Of a stretch of DNA of 64,000 bases, positions 11,692-21,573 are shown piece by piece; the first letter of the stretch is position 1, and each line of letters opens with the position of its first letter. The stretch is from Glandiceps talaboti (lineage: Eukaryota > Hemichordata > Enteropneusta > Spengelidae): NCBI RefSeq assembly GCF_964340395.1, contig NC_135550.1, positions 9,016,864-9,080,863 on the forward strand, given 5' to 3'. A model generated the notes under the pieces. It did no database searches, had not been told where the DNA came from, and was given only the letters and a program-made list of their open reading frames with translations. Made by a program: the position numbers and the translations under genes.

Positions 11692-13756
11692 GATTATGCA
11701 AATTTTTTATTAGCACTTTATTAGAATTTTTCAGTGCATATTGCATATACATAACCCCTATGAAATTGCATACACTTTTGACATACACATGCAGTTCCTG
11801 ATGCCAGTACAGTAGACCATAACAATCTTTAACACAAATTTATCAAACAGTTACTAGTACATTGAGTTCTATTACATGAAACAATTACATCATTAATTGA
11901 TATTGATAAAGTAGTAGGGAATAACCTGGTTAAAAGAAATCAACAGCTGAAGCCACACAGGAGGGCAAAGTCTGACAAAATAGGATAAACTCATCTAGAA
12001 TATCACAGTGTAGATTATACATGTATGTCAGTCAGTGAAAGCATACCAGATACTGGATGAGCTGAAAATAAATCTCTGACAGATTTCATTGCACAGATAT
12101 TTATAACTGGTAAATACTGATTATAAATATTAAAACATGTAGATTATGGTAAAGTATAGCTCAGTAACTTTTCATTGCACAGATACTAGTACATGGAGTT
12201 CTGTTACATGAAATGAATATACATTAAGTATACTATAATTTTTCCTAATTTTAAATGGTATGCCATGCAACTATACAATATACTTTGAGAATTTTTCTCA
12301 GTGTTAGTATACTGAATTAAAATTTATTGTGGTCAGGAGAGTGTATTGTTATCACCTCGACATGTTAAAATAATACCAGATAATACTTTTTTAGTTTTAG
12401 TCCTTGAATTTCAAAAATTTGTAGGGGCTCAAGGGGAACCCCTCCTGTACCTACCCTCACACTGGTCCCTTTTATTTTGATTCAAATTTTATGTAGTATT
12501 ATTACTACGTTGACATGATAAAATAGCACCAGAAAGCATTCTTTTAGTCCTTGAATTTCAAAAATCTCCACAAAAAACTCCCGTACCCACCCCCACTTGC
12601 CTCACATAAACTTTGATTCAACTTATACCACCTAATTTCCGATTTTACTAGCTACTTTGGGAATAAGCTGTACTCATTGTTTCCTCTTCCCTTTGAAATA
12701 AGCTACACCCATCATGTTATGAGGAAATTCAATTTCAAAATAAAAACTTTTGTTCGTATGTATGCATGATGATGTGTGTGTATGTATGTGTGTGTGTGTG
12801 TGTGTGTGTGTCTCAATGGAACACAACCTCAATTTGTGTAATGTGTGTAGAACGTTATGAAAAAATTCCAAGCCAGGCAGGGGGGGGGGGGGGGGTTACT
12901 GAATTTTTTTAGGATTTTCAAAGCAATTCCACCCCCGGTCATAAATAATGACGACTCCCTTAATTGCCTGTTGAATTCAATATCAGTTGGTGCAATAAGG
13001 GTCAAATTTGTCATGTATCTAAGCTAATTACTAGTATTAGATTAAATAGGCACATGAGAAGTTCGATGTTTATCCCGCCTTAGTGCACTGGCCCTTGAAT
13101 ACTGAACAATGAATGCCAGCTGACGCGCTATTACTGTGCTCAAACACGTTCCTAACAAATAATATTAGTACGAGGAACACGTTTATCTTTCAAAAATAAA
13201 ACAATGAAAAAGATAAAATACAATAATATAAACTCCCGGCCTACCTACCCTATTTTCTGAGGCCGTGTTATGCGAAACACACAATTATTTTTTTTTTCGC
13301 CATATCAAAAAAAGGTTGATCACACAACTATTTCATTTTGGAGGCGGTAGGCCTGACACCGAATTACATAATTGTGGCGCAAAGTCCGCAGTAGATGGCC
13401 GTTTCTCATTCATCGTTCCCAAGCAATTAGATTTTACTTTCTATTTTGAAACACCCCCCCCCCCCCCAACTGGAAATTGTATATGCCCAGCTAAGCGACA
13501 TTGACCTCAGTGTGCAACTGTCGCGGCCTAAATACATACCTGTACAGAAATTTAACGCTGAAAATATGGCAGGAATCCATGAAGTTGATGCTGCTCCTTT
13601 ACCGAAGTTATCCATGAATTGTATGTACAGTACTGCCATGGCACTTTGAATTCCACGATTGAGAAAGAACTGAATGGTCGCAGCTACCATCACCATCCAG
13701 CCCCATCCTCCGTCGGGCGGTTCTTCTACTCTTTGGCTATGGTGTAATGTAGGCAT
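4952..13756 (-). CDS. Monocarboxylate transporter-like protein (SLC16/MCT family) copy B, complete
   Basis: Minus-strand exons are 13756-13540, 7167-7024, 6686-5781 and 5091-4952. They sum to 1407 nt, or 468 aa plus stop. All introns are GT-AG, all in phase 1, and the joints close exactly. The protein begins with PPDGGWGWMV at residues 13-22, the MCT helix-1 signature. Exon 2 is 144 nt, the size of the equivalent exon in vertebrate SLC16 genes. Exon 3 has the helix-5 signature (LGRYFKRRHALANSIAVTG) and a charged cytoplasmic loop between helices 6 and 7. The last exon adds the final helix and a basic tail (FRKIKKKY). SLC16 proteins are 12-helix plasma-membrane carriers of monocarboxylates or related solutes, so this should be a small-solute transporter; substrate and subfamily are not assignable here. 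Intron 1 is 6.4 kb and swollen by repeats. The ATG at 13756 was chosen because it gives a short cytoplasmic N-terminus like copy A. No clear AATAAA follows the stop. Confidence 0.9.
5352..5546. mobile_element. Foldback MITE in MCT-B intron 3
   Basis: Inverted arms of about 60 bp. The left begins TATAACCACAGGGGCTTTG and the right ends CAAGCCTCTGTGCTATA. Both contain TTGAAATTGGCCATATTTG and an A/T homopolymer. The loop has no open frame. The near-complete palindrome fits a non-autonomous DNA element or a hairpin-forming repeat. Confidence 0.75.
7441..7750 (+). repeat. Dispersed repeat, second copy of the AAGGTCA family
   Basis: It opens with TTGACCTTGAAGGGCACAGA and AGGTCAAAGGTCAAGGTC, then GATAATATGGG and TTTGAAAGATATTGCATATC-type strings that parallel the copy at 2395-2705. 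The copies are clearly diverged. It lies in intron 1 of MCT-B. Confidence 0.5.
7785..8370 (-). other. Duplicated intron blocks shared with MCT copy A
   Basis: 7785-7945 matches 200-345, and 8275-8370 matches 665-750 (for example ATTCTCGCAAACC, GCGACACTGCG and TGGACGGTGC in both). Order and strand agree with the placement of exon 1, so these blocks belong to the tandem gene duplication. In copy A the matching sequence runs on almost at once to the exon-1-proximal block (from 765). In copy B that block starts at 13385, about 5 kb further away. Confidence 0.6.
10361..10625. repeat. Palindromic minisatellite (TTTCCACCGCGGTGGAAA-like unit)
   Basis: The self-complementary motif ATTTCCACCGCGGTGGAAAT recurs about ten times in full or half form every 25-30 bp, separated by short AT-rich pieces. 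Units have drifted (CGCGG, CACGG, CTCAG centres). On the plus strand the repeat opens an 88-codon frame that reflects the repeat only. Confidence 0.8.
11606..11690. repeat. (AT)n microsatellite
   Basis: An uninterrupted TA dinucleotide run of about 85 bp inside the 11484-12965 element. It can extrude as a cruciform. Confidence 0.95.
12355..12620. repeat. Two-copy tandem duplication of about 150 bp
   Basis: Strings such as TAGTCCTTGAATTTCAAAAA and a following CCCGTACC/CCTGTACC run occur at about 12355-12480 and again at 12508-12620, in the same order. The copies are diverged. No coding sign. Confidence 0.6.
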
Positions 13757-14516
13757 ATTATGGGGCTAAATCCGGAGGCTAAATGAGTTGTCGTCGTATA
13801 GGGGCAAACACAGCATACGTTTGATCAATGATGCAATTGCCTTACCCCAGAATATTCCACATTCGATTGACACGATCGCGTCGTAACCTACGACATACAT
13901 ATACGGCACAACATGATCACAATGAGCGTTCAACAAACACCCGGTTAGCAATCCGTTAGGTCAGTAGCATTCCTTGTTGAACGGCTAACGGTTCCCGTCT
14001 TTAAAATAATGTATGCTAACGGTGGCGCACTCGGGATATGAACTTAACCTCAGACCACTAAAAGAATTGGTCTGAGATTTAACCGAGCAAGTTCACTTAC
14101 ATTATCGAAAGTTTAATTTCGACCACCGCACTTAAATTAGTGTCAAACCATATAGGCAGACATGTATGTTAGTAAGATTAATTAATTAGGTCAAATGAAA
14201 AAAAAAAGTGCATTTCCCATAACCCTAACCCTAACCCACCCTATTTAAGCCCCCAGACCCTAAGCATTTTTTTTAAATACAAAAATGGTAACAATTTATT
14301 TCTGTTTCCATGTAGCTTCATGCCTTTGCCTCATCTGTTGTCACTTTTTTAATCGTATTCCAGAGAGAAATCATGTCTATTTAGACTATATTAAACAGTA
14401 CAGTCTCCATATTGTGTTAACTCATTATGACCGACGAGTAGAGTCACGGCGCACGAAAGCCTAGCTTTTCTAAAGAACATGATGGGGAGGGACCACAATT
14501 ACTTGAGAAATAAGAA

Positions 14517-14544
14517 CTCACTCACTCACTCACTCACTCACTCA

Positions 14545-14597
<53 letters not shown>

Positions 14598-15010
14598 GCA
14601 CGCACGCACACACACACACACACACACGTGTCACAGGTTTTAACTATTTTTCATTCTCTGGTAGATAAAATACAACACTTGCATAATGAAATTGCTTGTA
14701 CCTCAGGGAAATCAGGCACAGTTAGTTTTGTATACGAATTAATCAATCAATCAATCAATCAATACTGACAAACATCAACAATAGAGTAGTCACAAATCAG
14801 TATCAACAATAATGAATGTTTGGCAGTATCAAGAATTAGTATATGTTTTCCTATATGTAAAATAGTCATAATTCCAATTTGTTGATATTTGTCAGTATTT
14901 ATTTATTTATTTATTTATTTATTCATTAATTTATGTGTTTGTTTGTTTGTTTGTTTGTTTGTTTGTTTGTTTGTTTGTTTGTTTGTTTGTTTGTTTGTTT
15001 GTTTGTTTTC
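14517..15010. repeat. Cluster of microsatellites
   Basis: (CTCA)n, (CA)n and (CGCA)n run from 14517 to 14630. (AATC)n follows at about 14738-14762, (TTTA)n at 14899-14925 and (TTTG)n at 14936-15008. Confidence 0.9.
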
Positions 15011-15472
15011 GTAAACAAAACTTTATAACTAAGCCTGAGTTCCCTGTGCTCGTGCATAGATGAGATTGTCAATCGAATGCAAAGCACGGTTCCGCGCAAT
15101 GTAGTATCACAGTCCCGGCAAAACGTCGAGTTTCCAAGCAGTAACAGAGTTCAAACCTTTCCCCATATAGGAATCCAACTGCATACAGCAACGTTGTCGG
15201 TTTATCAGAGATCAAATTCTGAAGATCAGCTCCCAGAACTGTCATATATTTATCACATTTATACTGGTTTCAAAACAATTCTATTTTCACACACAATTTG
15301 GTGATCCTTTGCCACCAGGTGTCACAAAAGTTGTTTATCTACCAGTCAGCCATGCATCTGTGATAACATATTATGCTAATTTACAACAACCGAAATTATA
15401 TGTGAGTAAACATGTATCTAATTTCCATAGCTAGTGAACAAGTGTGACAGGTCAACCTCAAGTCGCTGACCT

Positions 15473-15675
15473 CGACCAATAAACTTAATGACATCAAAGA
15501 TCTATTATATGATCTGAGAAGGATAGTGTATTAGGTTCATTGATCTATTGTTCGCAACCTGATTTGCACTTTTCTAAGCCCACGGCTGTAACTGGGAACA
15601 TGGAAGTATATATACTTCCATGCTGAGAAGAACTTGAAGAGAACCTAACTTTGATGTCATTAAGTTTATTGGTCG
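15473..15675. mobile_element. Short palindromic element with 27-bp perfect inverted ends
   Basis: CGACCAATAAACTTAATGAC plus ATCAAAG at 15473-15499 is matched exactly, inverted, at 15649-15675, flanking 150 bp. A 24-bp perfect palindrome centred on TATATA lies inside at 15599-15622. It directly abuts the first recognisable LINE sequence. It is MITE-like in size and has no coding capacity. Confidence 0.6.
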
Positions 15676-16500
15676 ATCGATCAATCAGATCTACATTTAA
15701 CACCATTCAACCACATCTTTTAACTGAAAATCTATTGTCTCGTTTTAATATTGATCTTAACGTTGTTGGATGGATTTTAGATTTTGTATTTAACAGATCC
15801 AACAAGTTCGAGTAAATGGAACTTTGTCAGATGTGTGTATTTCATCCACAGGCTCACCCCAAGGTTGTGTACTTTCATCTACTTTTGTGTATTTTGTATC
15901 CTGATGATTGTAGAAGTCAACATGATGATAGACATAAGATTAACTCCGCAGATGGTTCTGCCTTTGTTCAGTTTGCTCGAAAGCGATCATTGGCCTGTAG
16001 TTGATGATCTTGTGCATTGGTAATACTTCTTTTCTCGAGTTGAACATTGATAAGACCAGAAGCATGTGTATAGATTTCAGGACTCTGAGAGATGCACCAC
16101 AGCCTAAGGCAACAGTCGTAAAAGGTAAAGAATTGGAAGTAGTAATTCAGTATAAATATTTGGGTTGATTGTTAGATCATAAATTGAGATGGAAGAATAA
16201 CACTGATATGATTTTACGTAAAGGTCAACAGTGCTTATTTTTCTTAAGGAAATCGAATTTCTTCAAAGTTGACAAAAAATGTTAATTCTCTTTTATAGAC
16301 AATGAGAGTATTTTTAAATGTTTCCATAATTTTGTGGTTTAGTAATCTGAATGTGCAAAACAAAAACTGGCTTGGTAGAATTGTTAACATCTGTAGTAAA
16401 ATCATTGGTGTCCAACAGACTAGCCTTGCCAAGTTGTACGAAAAACAAGTTTTGAGCAAAGCCAAGACCATATATATGAGCTTACTACTGAGTAATTAGC
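15676..16500 (+). mobile_element. Dead non-LTR retrotransposon (LINE) fragment, CR1/L2-like reverse transcriptase
   Basis: Conceptual translation in shifting plus frames gives STFNTIQPHLL, a WILDFVFNR string and then ISSTGSPQGCVLS near 15835-15880. The last is the conserved RT block seen in CR1/L2/jockey-type LINEs. Downstream come IQYKYLG and LDHKLRWKNNTD-type strings typical of the end of the RT domain. The catalytic FADD box is replaced by FARK, and several stops and frame changes are present. 5' and 3' ends are missing, so it is an old truncated copy. Clade is by pattern memory only. Confidence 0.8.
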
Positions 16501-16769
16501 AATAATCAGCCCCCCCCCCCCCTTCACCGGGAATTTGTAATTTTACCATACCGTCGATCGGCGCTATAGTTCCAAAGGCAAAAAAACAGAGCTAAATAGT
16601 CATTCTTTCCGGCAGCAATTTCTTTACTGAACCGTGTCAGGTATGATTAGTAACTCATTGTTCCCATATTTTAATGTGTCTGCCTTTGTTTTAATCTGTG
16701 CCCTACCTAATATGATGGGCTGGGTTCCAAACAACTTTTTTTCTTCAAAATAAAAATTGAATAATATAC

Positions 16770-17007
16770 TCAAAATATTTGAAGATTGTCACTGTGAAAC
16801 TTGACATCTAGAATAACGTAAATTAATGTTCTCCCATTTTCACGGATTCGATAGTTTCGTATCATTTGCAGCCAACTCAGTATACTACCACAAAACTCCC
16901 GGGCTTGAACACGAAGTTCCGAACCATCACCAAATTCGAACATCAAGAGCGCCACCTTCGCCAGCAGACGAAGAGCTTCGACATAAATTGCACTCTGGGT
17001 ACAACTG
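16770..17007 (-). other. Unexplained exon-like open frame, minus strand
   Basis: After a plausible acceptor (GCTTTCAG, AG at about 17009-17008) the minus strand stays open for about 70 codons, including EALRLLAKVALLMFEFGDGS and LRVQAREFCGSILSWLQM. The local GC content is higher than the flanks. It lies 290 bp upstream of the XPO5 start in divergent orientation. I do not recognise the protein, and no partner exon was found. The plus strand is also partly open here, so a chance GC effect is possible. Confidence 0.25.
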
Positions 17008-17299
17008 AAAGCAACGTTTTATGGCCAAATATCATTTACTTATTGAATATTACTACATTACAGATCATATCTATATATTTATCACTAAGACTGAACAGTT
17101 TTTCAGTGCCTTTTGCGCATTGCCCGAGAGTATCGAAGTGTTTCATAGTCACGTCGGCTACCAAAGGTCACGGGTCAGAGGTTACAGGTCACATACAATG
17201 TGTGCATGATGCATAAGCAAGTAATAAATAGATACTGTATATTTCTGTAACATTTAGTACATTGTTTTAACAAAACTATTTTCGTTTGACATTGCGAAG

Positions 17300-20200
17300 A
17301 TGTCTGACTTTGTTGTACAGTTGATCGAGGCTGTAAATACGGCCATGGATCCAACCGTTGATCACCAGAAACGATTGGAAGCGTACCAGGTAACGTGGTT
17401 CAAAACATTGACATTTACAATTGTAAATGTTCAACCAAATTCATGCTTTTACTAAGGAATGTAGTTAGGATCGTTTTACCGTTAGTTTTCCTTTAATCAT
17501 TAATCACATTTATCCCAATAATTTGTCAGCAGTAGGTTCAATACACAGTATTCCCAGCCAGTATGATATCCTAGGTACATGTAAATACTCAGTGTAAAAA
17601 AATAGGCCGAGTCTGCTGACAAGCGCTTGTCACTAGAACAATATGCTGCTGACAAGCGTGACCTTTGACACCCATTATGATGTGTTTTGGCGTCAAGTGT
17701 AAAACGTTCTTATTACCCTTGAAATTGATTGCACTTTATCACTTTATCAAACACCATCAGTTCTTAAAACTGTTAATTTACGTGTGATAGCTCCTGTTTT
17801 TTCCAACAACCGCGAAGTCCGCCGCGTACACACATGTACACTTCACCGCCTATATGCTCCATGGCCATGGCCGCGTATGTGATGTACTACGTGCAACGTG
17901 TAAACAGTAAAGGTAATTAATCTAAAACAACTAAAGTTTGTTGCATCAATAACATTCATTATTGTGAAGGACAGGTAAAATGCGTATAGTTTTTGTGGTG
18001 TTGCGTGGTCTTTTTACTTGTTTTATCCCATGTGCAGTGATGGCCTCAAAGTAATGACATTTGACCTGAACAGCTGACGATAGCTCACCGGCCGCGCAAG
18101 TTAAACGCCGAATCGTGAAATAAACATTAAATCTCAAGTACTAGTAGCTGGGGTGGGAAACTTGAAACTACTACAGGAAAACGGTATTACTCCATTCCGG
18201 GACTTAATTGTGTCAAAGGTACGGGTCAGTACTAGCGCACATGTTGACGTCGACCAGGCTGTAGTACACACGTACGCTCGGCGCTTGTCACGAGAACAAT
18301 ATGCTGCTGACAAGAGCTTGTCACCAGACACTCCGAAAAAAATACAATGTAATAATGCTATATCATGTGCATTTTGTAACTAACTTGTGTAGTGTAGCGG
18401 TATTATCTTTCTGAGTAAGGACATATAGACTCTATTTCGTGTAGGATCTAAGGTAAGGATGGGTTTCTCAGCCAACATTAGCAAGAACAAATGGCTGCCA
18501 TTGAACACAAACACATAATATAGTATGTACATTTATGAATATATGTGTATGGTATGGTATGGTATGATATTATATTATGTTATTTCAATTAAACTTTACA
18601 GTTAGATATACAACGTATGAAAAAACACCGGTGCATTTGCTTGCTAATGGTAAGCAGGAATGTCAAGAGATAAATTTTATGCAAAGACATTCAGTGTAAT
18701 TAGTGTCATAACTTATCAAAGGATTAAACACCACAGGAGCCAGGATCCCATAACTCTGTTTATTGGTAGAATGTTACATGGTGTAACAATGGAATACAAC
18801 TGTTTGTTTTACTTTATAACTTCTAGATGTAAACAAATTGAAAAAGCGTCACCTGAACCATAGACCCTACGCGTGTAGGGTCTATACCTGAGTCTACGTC
18901 AGAGACATCCCTGTCTGTTTTTGTGTCAGGTGTATCTTTGTTATTACCCGAATTTTGTTTTTGCATAAAGTCTTTTCTTAGCTCATGTCATTCAAGCAAA
19001 TGCACCGGTGTTTTTTCGCGGATTGTATGATTTATTTCTATTTTTCTACTCTTTTTTATGTACTACAAGGTATGTGAAAACTTCAAAGAGAATTCTTTAC
19101 ACTGTGCAAGATGTGGTATAGAATTGTTTGGACTCCAACATTCTCCCGTAATCAGACACTTTGGTCTACAGTTACTGGAACACTGTGTGAAGTAAGTTGT
19201 TTATGTGTCGTAAAATAGTACTTGTAGAGACTGTTGAAGGTGGACAAGCATGTATCAGTTGCTATATTACCGACAAAATCTCCAAAGTTGCATTTCAAAA
19301 TAATCTCGCCCCAAACATTTCTGAACAGTATTACATGTATTCTGTATTCAGAAGTTGATGTATTGAAATAGGTGGTCAGATTTAAGCTGTCTAGGTGTCC
19401 TATCCTACTCCTACCACAGCCATTATCTTTTACAAGAAGGATATGTTCATGAAAAACTTCAGGAAAGTACAGGTTGTTAGGACAGATTTCCTTGGAAATT
19501 AATTCCTGAAAAAAGTGTAAAACAGTTTGTCACAAAGCTAAATACTAGTATCCCCTATTGCTTATATACATGTACATGTACTCCATGTTGATCCTGAGTT
19601 GAGTAATGTGACAATTTTCTTATCGTTTTTGAGCATCCTGATGGTATTCGTAACTGAAGTATGCTCTCAAAAACAAGCTGACAGATCTGGGTACTCTTTT
19701 CAATTCTGGGCTGGTACCCAGTGCTCTGTATGAAAATCAGTATTACATGAATCCTGGTGACATAGGCAACAATAGCAGTCCGCTGATTGACTAAGATGGT
19801 GACTTAAGTTATGATTTAAAAATAAAATAACCGCAAATGAAATGTGCTGTGATCACTTTCAAGCAAAATATTAATTTGCATACAGAGCCATTGGTACCAG
19901 CTTTTTGGATTGGTATCTCCCATTCTGGTAGCAGAATTGGTATTGTTAATTATTTATCTACCCAAACAAGCAAGATGGATTAAAAGTAGCAATATTATTC
20001 ATATTTATAATGTAATATTTCATATATCTATCCATACAAGCAAGATTACGTAACCCTGTGGGCTACATCAAATACCCTTGGTAGATGCATATGCCCCTAA
20101 GGGCTACATCAAACACCCTTGATAGATGCATGTACCCTAAGGGCTACATCAAACACCCTTGGTAGATGCACATACCCCTGTGGGCTACATCAAACACCCT

Positions 20201-21542
20201 TAGTAGATGCATGTACCCTAAGGGCTACATCAAACAACCTTGGTAGATGCACGTACCCCTAAGGGCTACATCAAACACCCTTGGTAGATGCACGTACCCT
20301 TGTGGGCTACATCAAACACCCTTGATAGATGTACTACTGTATTAGATTTTAAGGGAGGACTGTGTTCTTTATGAATTTCTTTAACTTTCCTTTCCAGATT
20401 TCAGTGGAATAATATGAATGCAGAAGAAAAAGTACAGTTTAAAGAAACAATAATGCAGTTATTAACTGAAGTAAGTTTACCCAGAATTCATGTAGGGTTC
20501 ATTGATCATAACACCAGTACATGTACCCAGGTTACCAATACTTTTATGTGTTGATTTTCAAGCTTATCTTTTCCAATTTAATGCAAATTCACTTGCAGAT
20601 CTATAATTAACCCAAAGTCCATTCAGTAGCGTATCACTGTTGTATCAACATGTTGCAACAATAGTTTTAGTTTGTGTCTATCATAGAATACTGAAGGCTC
20701 AATTACCAGAGTAATATGTTTCTCATGTTAATGTTGTCTAGTAGCTACATGTACGTCTTCCACAAATTTCAGTCTCAATAAACTTCTTCAGTATACAAGC
20801 ATACCAAACATATTATTACATATGTACCAGATATTACCTGTGGTAATTGTGCACAGCAGTGCGATACTGGAAAACTTATTGCATACCTGTATGATATGCA
20901 ATTGAGGATGCAACCATTTGTTGTTCACTAAAGTGTGTGCTTGCAAAGTACCTCATTTTACGTAAATATACTGTTTCAGATAAAAATGTAATAATAACAG
21001 AACCACATGCCATGTTACTCAGGAGTACTCGCTACACTTGTGATCGTGAAAGTACGTCTAGATAGAATACTGTAAGCACTCATGCAAATACCCCAAGTAT
21101 GCAACACCTGCAATCATGCATCATAATATACTGTAGACATGCAAATTTGTCAGTATGATGTCTACTAGGTCATACAATGGCTGAAATTGATATACAAAGA
21201 ATGCTATTGATATTTCTACATGCATATTTTCTAGGGTACATTAGACATTTTATCAGAGCAGGTGTATATTAAAGATGGACTTTCAAGAATAGTGGTGGAA
21301 ATGGTGAAGAGAGAGTGGCCACAACATTGGCCAACTTTACTCAGAGAACTCAATCAATTATGCAAAAAGGGCGTAAGTCAACTTTGTTTTTAAAGTTTTA
21401 AAGAATATGAAAGATGGCGGAAGAAAGAGACAGACAGGGACAGCTATAGAGACATACATACGTACAAACGTACGTACGCACATACATACATACATACATA
21501 CATACATACATACATACATACATACATACATACATACATACA

Positions 21543-21573
<31 letters not shown>

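Larger units (their letters stand above)
11484..12965. mobile_element. 1.5-kb element with terminal inverted repeats (non-autonomous DNA transposon)
   Basis: The left end reads AGGGAGCCGTCATTATTTAT and continues GAC plus a G-rich run. The right end is the inverted form (ATAAATAATGACGACTCCCT), preceded by a CCCCCGG run. The paired ends span about 40 bp. The interior is AT-rich, carries the (AT)n tract and a tandem duplication, and has no transposase frame. It lies in the expansion that distinguishes MCT-B intron 1 from copy A, so it probably inserted after the gene duplication. Confidence 0.55.
8385..13384. other. 5-kb expansion inside MCT-B intron 1
   Basis: This stretch separates two blocks that are nearly adjacent in copy A. 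It holds a palindromic minisatellite, a 1.5-kb element with terminal inverted repeats, an (AT)n tract, a tandem duplication, (GT)n at about 12776-12810 and several C or G runs of 10 or more. An ORF of 91 codons at 9062-9337 (plus) has no recognisable family or splice support. I see no gene here. Confidence 0.5.
13757..17299. other. Region between MCT-B and XPO5
   Basis: Upstream flank of MCT-B (minus) and of XPO5 (plus), so both promoters lie here. It holds microsatellites (14517-15010), a small palindromic element, a LINE fragment and an unexplained minus-strand open frame near 16770-17007, each listed separately. I recognise no complete gene, and no TATA box I would defend. Confidence 0.5.

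Noticed and set aside
14219-14236. CCCTAA-type telomere-like motif
   Set aside because: Only two to three units; too short to call a telomere remnant or fusion point.
20049-20333. Regular 41-bp repeats suggestive of a CRISPR-like array
   Set aside because: Units are contiguous with no unique spacers and lie in an intron of an animal gene; it is an ordinary minisatellite.
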